Shown here: positions 10,345-21,015 of the stretch, piece by piece | Position numbering within the stretch: the stretch's first letter is position 1 | Layout of the letters: each line of letters starts with the position of its first letter | DNA from: Microdochium bolleyi | Taxonomy: Eukaryota > Ascomycota > Sordariomycetes > Xylariales > Microdochiaceae | Assembly (NCBI GenBank): GCA_001566295.1 | Contig: KQ964260.1 | Location: 434,001-498,000, forward strand | Reading direction: 5' to 3' | DNA: 64,000 nucleotides | Position numbers and translations under genes: made by a program | Notes under the pieces: generated by a model | The model's input: only the letters and a program-made list of their open reading frames with translations | What the model was told of the DNA's origin: nothing | Databases searched by the model: none

Positions 10345-11755
10345 TCACACCCTTCCAAAGAGCCCCTGTGGGGTGGTTGCCTTGGCACCAAGAGCGATGA
10401 AGCCACCGAACGTGCACATGGCACCGCTGAACATGGAGACCTCGAAGAAGCCCCCGTAATTGCTCACGAACGCGCCGTTGAGCGGGGGCCCGATGAGGGC
10501 GCCGATGCCCGCGATGGCCATGCCCATGCCCATGTAGGTGCCGACGTCGCGCGCGTTCTTGGGACAGACGGAGAAGGCGGCGGACCCGCCCGAGATGATG
10601 GTGCCCGAGGCGAAGCCGAAGAACACCGCGTAGACGATCAGGCCGGCGTTGTTCTGGGGAATGTTGAGGCAGAAGACGAGGATGCCCGTCATGATGCCGC
10701 CGAGGCCGAACATGTTGAGCCGCCCGTACTTGTCGGCGAGGACTCCCGGGATGACGCGGCCAAAGGTGGACGCCGCGTTGAGGATGGCGAGGAGGTACCC
10801 GGCGAGGGTCGCGTCCATGCCGCGGGACACGGCGTAGGTGGGGAGGAAGAAGAAAGGCGTGAACATGCCGATGAACATGAAGAAGAGTGCGGCGATGAGT
10901 AAGAGGAAGCGTGTCTCCCGGAGGGCGGAGAGCATCCAGAAGTCCGAGGTGCGCGGCGCGATGCGAGGTCTGACAGCGAAGGCGGCGAACCCCATGAAGG
11001 GCAGGACGAGGAAGCCGATGATCCGCACGGTCCAGCCGAAGCCCAGGTCTGAGCCGTTGAGCATCTTGGACAGCGCGATGGGCATGATGATGCCTCCGAT
11101 GGAGGATCCTGATGCCACGATGCCGAGCGCGGCGGCGCGCTTCTTGTCAAAGTACTGGGACACGGCCGCGAAGGACGGGATCTGGAGAAGGCCCATGACC
11201 AGACCCATAAGCACGCCCTGCACCAGCATTACCTGCCAGTAGCTGTTGCACAGGCTGAGCATCATCATAGCGAAGACGAAGGCGAAAGAGGCTGGCCGGA
11301 TGACCTGCGAACGAGGAGGTTAGCATTGCTCCTTTGCGATAAGTTCGTGGATTCGATCGGGATGGGCTGTACCGCGCGGGTTGACTTACTCCTGAGCCAT
11401 AGCGGTCAAAGAGCGGACCACCGAGCATTCCTGCAAAGAACTGCAGAAACGAGGCTAGAGATCCTATCCACGACACGCTGGATGCCGATTCTCCGACCAT
11501 CAGTTTGGTCATGTAGTACTCCTGGAAGGCGCCAAACGAGTTGCCAAAGCCAAGAGTGCTGAAGAAGATCGCCGCACCGCCTGCCGCGACCAGCCAGGCT
11601 TGAGCGCCACCTTCGGGGGCAACGTCGTGATCCGCATCAGGACCCGCCTCCTCTGGCAGAGCTGGGGCATGCTCCTTCGTGGTTGCCGGTGGTTCTGGTT
11701 GGCCTTCGCCAGAAGTATGGCGCAGAGTTTCGAGCTGAGATGAGTGTGTCGACAT
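10345..11755 (-). CDS. MFS transporter, monocarboxylate-transporter type
   Basis: Two exons, 11390-11755 and 10345-11304, with an 85-bp intron (GTAAGT donor, GTTCGCAG acceptor). They give 441 residues. A hydrophilic N-terminus of about 50 residues with DVAPEGGAQAWLV, a hallmark of fungal MCT-like transporters, precedes about 12 hydrophobic segments. The intersegment loop FDRYGSG fits the MFS loop 2-3 motif (D-R-x-G), and the later ADKYGRLN its second-half equivalent. Such proteins sit in the plasma or vacuolar membrane. In clusters they commonly export the product or import a precursor, and the substrate is not readable here. It is divergent from a Zn2Cys6 regulator across a promoter with six CCGGANTCG sites, so co-regulation is likely. 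Confidence 0.88.
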
Positions 11756-12412
11756 GTTGGCGTTGCCGGTTGTCTCTCTGATTTTGCTGTTGGATGGCGG
11801 ATGGGAAAAGATTTCTGATGCTGAGCTCCTCCTTGGCGATATATACAGGAAGGTGGCGACGGTTGCCGCGCGAACTTGACCCTGTATCTAGGAAAAGAAG
11901 GCGAGCGACCGGAGCGACTCCGGTAGTTGGACGTCCGTCGCCGCGCACCGGTGTTGCGACCCGGAGTCGCAGGCCGGACTCGCCAACCGGAATCGGGGAT
12001 AACATACCGGACTCGGCCCACCGACTCGGCTTGTGACTCGGTGCAGCGAGTCCGGGCGGGGGCAGGGGTGTCGTTCCCGCCGCCTAGGCACAAGCACCCT
12101 GCGCGGAGTATACCCATTTAGTCGACCTTGCAGATCATACAAGCGTACGTCGACCCTTGTCGGCTCCTGTTGGCTGCGAGAGCCATGACTAACGCGAGGT
12201 CGCATAGACTGGGGGGGCCCCAGGCCAAGACTGACTCGTTCTGTGACCTTCATGTTTCCTTAAACCTTCGTGTCGGCTGCTCGAGGTGAGGGGAACGGCT
12301 TGCTGCATTTCGTTCGGCCTTCCGCGCGGCGTTCTTATTGCCAGCGTCAGTCCTGGTTCAGCCAACCCCTGTTGCCCACCCCACTGCGCTTCCTCCTCGA
12401 CACTCCCTGATG
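11756..12412. promoter_or_regulatory. Bidirectional promoter, MFS transporter / Zn2Cys6 regulator
   Basis: 657 bp between divergent starts. The central part is occupied by the CCGGANTCG array described separately. The rest shows no recognised element. Confidence 0.6.
11915..12055. promoter_or_regulatory. Array of six CCGGANTCG elements
   Basis: Six copies lie in 141 bp: CGACTCCGG at 11915 (inverted), CCGGAGTCG at 11961, CCGGACTCG at 11974, CCGGAATCG at 11987, CCGGACTCG at 12007 and CGAGTCCGG at 12047 (inverted). A near copy, CCGACTCGG, is at 12021. CGG-containing sites in both orientations are what Zn2Cys6 regulators bind, and the adjacent gene encodes one. Autoregulation together with control of the transporter is inferred. 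Confidence 0.7.
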
Positions 12413-14928
12413 ATGGCTGATTCGGAACGGCGCCGCCGCCGGCCTGCTGTGTAAGTGTAAGAGATACCCACTGGCGCAGGTGTTTGCTAAACCTCTCAAC
12501 TCAGATCTTGTACGCTCTGTCGGCGTCGCAAAATCCGCTGCAACAAGGAGTTGCCGTGCAGCAACTGTCGGAAATCGCCCAAGAACCACTGCGTCTTTGA
12601 GAATCCGCCCTCTAATCTTGATGACGACGACTCCAACAACAACAAACCCCGCGGGGTTGGTACTGACTCGGCCAGCTCTCCCCACGATGATACAAGCCTG
12701 GGGGCCACCCCGTCAACTGTGGCAACCAGCGTCTCCGGAGGCCCTCCTCCGCTCGAGTCCGACTGCTTTCAGCTCAAACTGCGCGTGAGGCAGCTCGAGC
12801 ACCAGCTTCAGCATACACACACAGGCCATTCTCCGGCCCTGCGCTCGAGCCGTCTGTCCAGCATCGAGACAACAAGCTCGCGCGTGTCAGGCACCTTTCA
12901 CCTCTTGCGCGAGACGAGCACGACAGGCCGGTCGCAGCGCATCGTGCATCGTGTTGCGCACAAGACCCGACTGTTTGGCCAGAGCCACTGGGTGGCGCAT
13001 GGCATTCCGCTGGTGAGTGAGACAAGAAAGCCGGCTGTCGTGACCGGGTGACCTGGCTGACAAGAAGAGAGATTCGCGACGCATTCGAAGCGATCGAGGC
13101 CCGTCTGCAGATCCAAGCCTCTGGTGGGTGGTCCAAGATCGAAGAATGCAAATCGCTGGCCAGAGATGTCAAGGCGCAACTGCGGCCCCCCTGGCCTTCG
13201 CCCCCCACCGCCCAACTGCCAGACAAAGAGCTCGCCGACCGCCTGGTGGACAACTACCTCGGCACTGTCGAGTCGATCTACCGGATTCTGCACATTCCCT
13301 CATTTCAGGCCGACTACGAGGCCCTTTGGGCCATGCCCAGCGCACCCGATGCGTCGGTGCTGGTACAGGTCAAGCTGGTACTGGCACTCGGGGCAGTCAC
13401 ACACGATGACACATTTGCGCTGAGGCCCCTGGCGATGCAGTGGGCGTACGAGGCGCTGACCTGGATCTCAGAGCCAAAGTTCAAAGACCGCCTGGATCTC
13501 AAGTTTCTCCAGACGACACTCTTGCTCATGTTCACCCAGGAGCGCCTCGGCATCAGCGGCGATGCCATGTGGATCTCGGCCGGCACTCTGGTGCGCAAAG
13601 CGATCCTGATGGGGCTGCATCGTGACCCCAGCCGCCTGAACCCCGGCCGGGATCTCTACGCGGCCGAGATGCACCGGCGGCTCTGGAACACCATTGTGGA
13701 GGTGGCGGTCCAGTCGGCGCTGAGCTCGGGGGGTCCGGCGCTGATTTCGATGGAGGATTTCGACACGCTGCCCCCGGGTGACTATAACGACGACCAGATC
13801 GCAGGGGTTGTGCCACCACTACCCCGGTCGTCTCCCCGGTACACGCAGATGACCATCCCACTGCGGCTGCGCTCTACCCTCGCGCAGCGTCTTGCGGTGG
13901 TGAAGTACCTCAACGACCTGGCTGCGAATGGAACCTACGAGGAGACTCTGCGGCTCGACAGGGAGCTACGTGCAGCCTACAAGGCCCTGGGCCAGAACCT
14001 GGCTCCGCACCGTGCTGGCCAGGCAGACAGCAACAGCAGCAGCAGCAGTGGTTCTCTGGTCCCGCCGGGTGGTGCCGCGCCCACACTCTTCCAGACACAT
14101 GTGCTCGGGACGCTGCTCAACCTGTACCTGCTCGCGCTGCATCTCCCGTACTTTGGCCCCTCGCTGCAGGAGACGGCATACACGTACTCGCGCAAGGTTG
14201 TCGTCGACCTCTCCCTCTGGATCTGGCGGACGACATGTCCCGCAGCGTCCCCATCCTGGCTGTACAGCAATCACAAGAGCAATGACGACGGCGACAGCAA
14301 TACGAACGACCTGCCCCGACTCGCCGTCTGCAGTGCCGGCCTCTTCCCCACGGCCGCCGTCCACGCCGCCTTCCTCATCGGCGTCGACGTGCGCATGCAG
14401 CTCGAGGAGCAGCAGGACATGGGTGCGATCGTGGTGCGCCCGGACCTCGTCTCGGTGCTCGATGAGGCGCGCAGCTGGTGCCTGAGGAACATCGAGGCCG
14501 GCGAGACGAATATCAAGGGCTATCTCCTCGTCAGCATCGTCATTGCCCAGGTCCATGCGCTGACCAGTGGTGGCGGTGGTGGTGGCTGTGGGGACGGAGG
14601 AGAGTCGGCGGCGAAGCTCCTTGTCGAGGCTGTCGAGCAGGTTGGCGAGCAGTGCCTGCCCAGGCTTGCGAGCATGCTCGCCACGACGCGCGAGCGTGCG
14701 GTGGGCAGTGTTCCGCAGATGACCCTGGGCTCTGGCCATGTTATGACGGACAGTATGGTAAGTTCTGCCAAGAAGAAGAAGAAGATGAAGGCGTTGAAAT
14801 TGGATTGATCTGCTGACTGACATATTTCGCATCAGGTCCCGGATTTACAAGATGGCTCGCTAGGTGATGACCCAATGAGCTGGATGCTGATCAGCGATGT
14901 GGACACACTGGTTCCCTCAATGTGGTAA
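12413..14928 (+). CDS. Zn2Cys6 transcription factor (regulator 1)
   Basis: Four predicted exons: 12413-12450, 12505-13016, 13070-14757 and 14836-14928, giving 776 residues. The first and last introns have clear GTAAGT donors. The second (GTGAGA donor, AG acceptor at 13069) was chosen because it keeps frame and family sequence, and is less certain. The N-terminus carries the binuclear cluster CTLCRRRKIRCNKELPC followed by SNC and a final Cys (C-x2-C-x6-C-x5-C-x2-C-x7-C). A heptad-like LKLRVRQLEHQLQ segment suggests a dimerisation helix. HKTRLFGQSHW and the region VDNYLGTVESIYRILHIPSF mark the fungal-specific regulatory domain. It is nuclear and is likely the pathway-specific activator, given its position beside the transporter and the CGG-rich divergent promoter. 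The short last exon ends in a Met/Trp-rich tail. Confidence 0.85.
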
Positions 14929-15554
14929 GGTGATCAGGCCGGAATCATGCTGTTGATAAGTTCATCATCGTCCGTGCTCGTGGTATACCTCAACTCTTCC
15001 TGTTCCTGCAGCGGGGGTCAGGACTTCACAAGTGCGCTTAATAGATTAGAAGAAGGGCCACTGGCATTTCGTCATGCTCAATGGTTTTTAGTGATCATTT
15101 AGCCGATACAGTCTCTGACACTGTCCAATTTGCCCGCGTGTAGAGAGATGTGCATGTTCACCTTGTACGACAGCAGCTCTTCGCAGGATACTCAATTCGT
15201 GCAGTCAATGATCCTGTCCACTATTACCATTATCCTAATTTGTATCTTAGGTAACATCCGCCCACTTTGATTGCTGCGGAATCAAAGTTTCAATCTCGCC
15301 AAAACTCATTAGTAATATTGAGCCCTACGTCAGTTCTTGCGCAATGAAAGAGGTCACCGGCCCATGGCTAGCCAATAGCTGAAGGATCTACTCTATTGCG
15401 AATCCATGTGTAACGTAACTATGGAAGGATCGGATCTGCAAAGATCTAGCCACAACACAAGGCACTTATTCCAAGCTCCAGATAACTGTATATTGCACTA
15501 CTTGAATACTTCCACAGACTATTGCCCTGTATACGAGGCACGCGTGGATGCGCC
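14929..15554. other. Convergent intergenic region
   Basis: AT-rich 3' flanks of regulator 1 and of the methyltransferase-like gene. Nothing further is seen. Confidence 0.45.
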
Positions 15555-17015
15555 CTAAGCTTTGACGCATTCCATGAAAGTAAAATCGCCCTGCTTCGCT
15601 GGGAAGACCCCTGTAACTCTGAGTCCCGCCTGGGCGACAACCTGGCGGAACCCGTCCAGGGTCCTCTCCTTGCCGCCAATCGTGGAGAGGAAGAAGTCCA
15701 CCATGGCACCGGCGGGAGACGGCGGGTCCTGGATCACCGTGTCGCCGATGAGCAGCTTGCTATCCGGTGCCATGGCCTCAGCTATGTGCTTGAGGATGGT
15801 CACACAATCGTCGTCTCCAAAGTCGTGCAGGCACCGGCGGAGGAGGTATACTAGCGCACCTAAATAGGCGGGGATCATCATGATCGGATTAGTAGGTGGC
15901 TCCTATATGCCTCGCGGTTGTGGGAGCTCCACTGACCTTGCACGGGCTGGCCCTTGTGGAAATCCATCGATAGCAGGCGTGCACTCTTGATGCTGCTGTC
16001 CCCGGTGCTCTTGACCAGGTCGATGACCTCGGGGAGGTCCTCAAGCACGCACTGTGTTATGGGCAGCCCTGGCGTATCCTTGCAGATGGCCTGCAGCGTG
16101 AATCCCTTGGCTCCTCCGACATCCACGATCAACGGACGGGACTTGCCTTCGTCACCGTTCGAGGCCCGCCAGCTTGCGACCCAGCTGAAGTCATAGACCC
16201 CGGAGTGAGGATACATGTGCTCCATGGCCGTCATGGCGAGCATCATGTTGGCGATCCGCTCTGGCTGCTCGTTGAGGAGGTCAGAGACGGTTCGCTCGGG
16301 CTGGCCGACGGCAAAGGCCTTGACGGTGTGGAGCTTGCCAGTCGGCTCCGTTCTGCCAAACGTCTTGTAGTAGTCCAGCAGGGCCGTGATGGAGGGGAGA
16401 TACTCGTCGTAGCTGCGAGATAAGGCAAGCCGTGGTCGTTAGCGGTTGGCGATTCTGGTGCGAGTCATGAACAATGCCTTACCCCATCTTCATCATCGCT
16501 GTGAGGGGGTTCGAGGTGCGGTATGGCAGTGACTTGGCCGTATGCGCCACGCTGTCGTGGCCCTGCTGCTGCAGCTTGCCGTTGGCGACAAGGATCCAGC
16601 ACAGCCTCTCTGAGTTTCAAATGCTGGCGTTAGTTCGCTTCTTGCACGACCATGGTCTCGGGATTTGAAAGAGAATTTGGCGCTCACTGATTATGGATGC
16701 GTCCGCGCCAACCATCCTGGCAAGATCCACATAGGAGATCGCTCCCTCGACCGGGATGTTGCTAAATACATCCCACTCGATGAAGAGACGGATGGCCGCA
16801 CTCTGCACGAACCCCATCATCATGTCGCTGAGGTCATCGCGAGGCTGAGAGACTATCTGGGAGGCCGCCTTGACCAGCACAAGAGTCTGGTGATGAGTTG
16901 CGGGCGCCAGATCGGTCCCATCGCGGATGCTCTTAGCTTGAGCCGCAAGTTGCGACGCCAGGGCCTCGAGACTGTCAGCCAGCGTGGTGCTGTGAGGGTC
17001 AGCGATGGAGCCCAT
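15555..17015 (-). CDS. O-methyltransferase-like enzyme (family 2 / COMT type)
   Basis: Four exons, 16688-17015, 16483-16609, 15937-16412 and 15555-15859, with consensus splice sites and consistent phases, giving 411 residues. The N-terminal helical dimerisation/winged-helix domain is followed by the SAM-binding glycine motif VDVGGAKGF, the acidic VLEDLPEVID strand and LLRRCLHDFGDDDCVTIL, in which the His-Asp catalytic pair of true O-methyltransferases is kept. The conserved LLIGDTVIQDP strand is also present. The most likely role is SAM-dependent O-methylation of the cluster product. In leporin- and pyridoxatin-type clusters, proteins of this fold instead act as pericyclases, so that role is possible. 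The retained His argues for methylation. It is divergent from a P450 across an inverted pair of CGGAGAATTC sites. Confidence 0.87.
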
Positions 17016-17599
17016 GGCGAATGGAGTCAGCCAATATTTCTTTTTGTCTGGGATGTTTGGCGTGATTGCGATGAACGGGTAGGGATATCGGTGGCTGACA
17101 GGATGGCGGTGATCGTCCCAGGAATAATAGGTCCAATTTCAACCAGTCTGTGTCTCTGACTGGCATTATGCATTTGCGCAACCATCAGCTCAAAAGCAGG
17201 TGAGTTAATAATCCCAGAAGGCTTATCCACGGAGTAAAGTCACCGCGCCCAGAGATCAACAATCCCGGGAACTGATTCGGAGAATTCGGAGGGCAGCCCC
17301 TGGGAATTCTCCGTCGCCGAGCCGGCGCGGAAAATGGATCAGTCAACACTCCATCGCTTATTCATCAGGCGATTGGATAGTCGGGCACTAAATCCATGTC
17401 TGGTCCGCTGCGCAAGATTGATACCGGGGAACCGGAGGCGGCTTTCCCCTTTAAACTGCAGCTTCGCCGCAAGCCGCAAGCCTCATGCCACCCTCTCACC
17501 CTGACAGTACAAGCCTTCCCTGCTTATTCTAACCTATCATTGACATCGCATATCCTCCCGTCCCTCCCTGGAGTCGTCAGCCTCTCCGCTCGCCACGCG
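17016..17599. promoter_or_regulatory. Bidirectional promoter, methyltransferase / P450-1
   Basis: 584 bp between divergent starts. It includes the inverted CGGAGAATTC pair listed separately. Confidence 0.6.
17278..17313. promoter_or_regulatory. Inverted pair of CGGAGAATTC sites
   Basis: An exact CGGAGAATTC is at 17278-17287 and its exact reverse complement at 17304-17313, with 16 bp between them. The pair lies about 260-300 bp from both divergent starts. The same 10-mer recurs upstream of the SDR gene and, with one change, upstream of P450-2. It is the likely binding site of a cluster Zn2Cys6 regulator. Confidence 0.65.
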
Positions 17600-19270
17600 A
17601 TGGATCTCGCTAGAACTCTGCCCCGCATCCATGATGCCAACCTACCCCTGCTCGTCCTCACGTCGAGCCTGGTCGCCATCCTTGTCAGTCAACTGCTCAG
17701 CAGAGGTGTCGGATCCGACGCCACAGATCCTGATGGTTGCCAGCCCGCAGCCAAACTCTGGCAGTGGGATCCCTTCATGGGCTTCGACACGGTCATCGGC
17801 CAGATCCGAGCGCTCAAGAATGACTACTACCTGGACTGGCTACGCAAGCTCCATGCCGGCCGGGCCAAGACATTCTCGCTGCGCTTCTTCGGCGGCCGCT
17901 GGTTCTACTCGAGCGAGCCCGAGATCCTCAAAGCAGTCTACGCCACTAGTTTCCAGGATTTCGGGGTGGAACCGATCCGGCGCAACTCGCGCATCACCAT
18001 GCCTTTTGCAGACAAGGGTGTCAACACGACCGATGGAGAGGACTGGCATTTCAGCCGCCAGCTGATCAAGCCTTTCTTCGAGCGGGATGTGTACCACAAC
18101 ACAGATCGCGTCAAGCCCTTTGCGGACGACTTCCTGGCTTTGTTCCCCACATCGGACGGCGAGACTTTTGACGTGCAGCCCCTGCTGCAACGCTGGTTCC
18201 TTGACCTGAACACCGACTTCATCTTTGGCGAGTCAGTCGGCGCCCTGCAGGACCCTGCAAGGGCCAAGTTCGCCGCCAACATGGTGACGGCCCTCAAGGG
18301 CGCCCGGCTGCGGGCGCAGACGTACCGTTTCATCTGGGCGTTTAGCTGGAAGTGGTGGCTCGACGCTGTTGGCGAGATCCACGACTTTGTCAACGCCCAC
18401 ATCCTATCCACGTTCGCGCAGCTCGACGAGCGCGAGGCCCAGCTCGCAAGTGGTACCGACGTGGCCCCGGAGCGCACCGACCTGTTGTGGACAATGGCCC
18501 AGCAGATGCGCGGCGATCTGGAGGGTCTTCGATCCCAGCTGTGTCTCATCATCGTGCCCACTAATGACACGACGTCCATCTTGATTGCCAACTGCATCTG
18601 GTACCTCGCCCGTAACCCAGACGCGTGGCAGAAGCTGCGCGCAGAGGTAGCGGCACTGGGGCCAGCTGCGCCTCTGTCATTCGACGTCCTACGTAACATG
18701 CCCTTCCTGAACGGCGTGCTCAACGAGAGTAAGGATACTACCCACTTCTGGCCCGGTCCATCTGGTCCAGATGCCCCCTTCCACCCATTCTGCCCTTCCC
18801 CGAGACTGCGCATATGCAGAGAACGAGTCAACTAACGAGCCCGGGGGTCAACAGCACATCGCCTGATCCCCAACAACGTGACTCAGGTCCGGGCCTGCAT
18901 CGCAGACACTGTGCTGCCCCTCGGAGGGGGCCCCGGCGGCAAGGGCCCCCTGCGCGTGCGCAAGGGCGACGTCGTCTCCGTGACGAAGACGGTCATGTAT
19001 CGCGACCCTGACCTTTGGGGCCCAGACGCAGAGGAGTACCACCCCGAGCGCTGGCAGGGCGTGCGGGGTTCCTGGGCGTTCCTCCCATACGGGGGCGGGC
19101 CGCGCCGTTGCCCTGCCCAGATGATGGTGCAGACCGAGGCGGCGTACATGCTCGCCCGCCTCGCCCGGGAGTACTCCCGCCTCGAGGCGCGCGACCCGGA
19201 CCCCTACCGGGCCACCATGCGCATCGGGCCCTCGAATCGCAACGGCGTGCGCATCGCCGTGTTCAGATAG
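17600..19270 (+). CDS. Cytochrome P450 (P450-1), CYP52-like clan
   Basis: Two exons, 17600-18728 and 18855-19270, giving 514 residues. The ATG at 17600 is chosen because it puts a membrane anchor (PLLVLTSSLVAILVSQLL) near the N-terminus. The region RRNSRITMPFADKGVNTTDGEDW followed by RQLIKPFF resembles the CYP52/CYP539-type clan. The I-helix region reads IIVPTNDTTS. The intron is placed so that the K-helix ExxR (ETHR) is formed across the junction. The heme loop is FLPYGGGPRRCPAQ, with the Cys ligand. It is an endoplasmic-reticulum monooxygenase, probably hydroxylating or further oxidising an aliphatic position of the polyketide chain. The substrate is inferred from context only. Confidence 0.85.
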
Positions 19271-21015
19271 AGGCGTTCGAGTGGCTGCTCGTGGCCCAGG
19301 GGTAGGAGCAGGGGCGACACAGCGGTTACGAAAGCTTCCGTTCTGCTGGTCGACGCCTGCTTCGCAGTGTCACATGCATGTGTTCAGTACTTCGGATCGT
19401 GGAACATAATGGAGCGAGCTAAGCCGCATGGCGGCTGAGCTAAGAGCAGCTCGGTACTGCTGTCCCTGTTCATGCTTTGCTCGGGTTCACCTGATGGAAA
19501 CAGTAATGTAGTCTGAGGTGTGACGAAGGGACGAACATTGTCCCGCCACCGGCCGAGCCACGCACAATGACCCTGCAGATTCGTACGAAAAAGACATCAA
19601 GCTTTCACTAGACCGGGTTACCCCCGTTCCGTGCCCCGCTCTAGTTACACGAACTGTAGATCTTTAACTACATGTATCTTGCGACGAGACTGCAGTGACA
19701 CGAAACTGCTTCATGCAATGCACTGCCATGGTCAGACGGATACGTACCAGGCAAGCGCGGGGTCAAAGAGCAGAGTGCCAGAATGGGGTATCCAAATCGG
19801 TTTCTCGAGACCGGGTCGGGTGCGAGTGGCACCTCAGCTATAGGACGCTTGATCCGAGATACGACCGGCATCCCAGCATACCGGCATCTGTGGCAGCTGT
19901 AAGTTCTGCACCCTGGTTCTTCCACCCCCCTACTTCTGGACCCCCTGCTCCAGTCTGACTCATGATGGGAAAGTTACGCAGAAATACCGGGGATCAGATT
20001 AAGTCATCAAGAATACTGTTAGCCGATAAGTTGACGGGAGTCCAGAAGCAGGGGGGTAGGCGTCAAGAAAATGGGTGAAGAACTTGTCAGAGCTGGTCGG
20101 TGAAACCCGGTTCTGTGGAAATAAGGTTCAACGGGGTATAGATCTACAGGAAACCAAGTCAGGAGCATGAGAACCCCGAGCCCGGTTGCATGAGTAAGAC
20201 CGGTCGTCAGACATCCACGACCAGTCTGCTCTGCTTTAGCTGTCTCGTTAGCTGTCTCTGTCTTGTGGTCATGGTTCATTCGGTGTTTTTCTTCAATCCT
20301 GCTTAGCTAAGGCCAGCTGTACGCGCAGCTGGGATTAGGGGAACGTTTTAGGCAGGCCGAGCGGCGGTCGGAAACGACGGCGCACGTTGAAGTGCTGAAG
20401 GATTCTGCAGGATCGCCAGTGTCGAGCGGCGTCCCCGTGTGAACATACAGGGTGCATAGTGAGCACGAGCCAATAGCACGCCTGCGTCTGCACCTCTCTC
20501 GCCTGTTGACACAAGCTCCACTGGGATTGCTACTGTGTATGTCAGCGGAACTGTCGCCGAAAGTCCCTCAAGGTAACTGACTCGCTATACCCAGAAAGGC
20601 TGGAGAGTATGCAGATGCGCTGCTCTCGGGGACCTCGCATGCGAACCTGGTCAGTGGCCTCATCGCTGCGTATACATCCCGGGGGAAGCCCTGGCCAGCA
20701 GGAGTCTGAGATAAGGTACATGGCAATATTCCGTGCCGGTCCGGATGGCCTCGTCATATCCTGAGCAGGCGAGAGAGAGAATGGGGAGGGGGCTACATAT
20801 CTGCATCGGCCTCCGTAGTAGTGTCTATCTGTCTCCTGGAGGATTCTCGTAGCCTATGTAAAAGGCAAGAGCGCTGGGCTAGTCGACCACACAAGCTCTA
20901 CGCCAAGCTCTGCGATCACGCACGCCAAGGGCGTTCAAGTCCTGCTGCAGACTTGGCGACACTGACTAAGACAACCCCACGGAGATACTGCTCCAAGAGC
21001 TGCCAGCCCTTCGCG
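19271..21015. other. Long intergenic region upstream of regulator 2
   Basis: 1.7 kb without a supported gene. It must hold the promoter of the second Zn2Cys6 regulator. No repeat array like that at 12 kb was found, and only scattered CCGGGTCGGG-like words (for example at 19811) occur. Confidence 0.5.

Noticed and set aside
10258..10902. Plus-strand frame opposite the MFS transporter
   Set aside because: Low-complexity Glu/Asp/Ala/His/Arg product, antisense to transmembrane-coding sequence.
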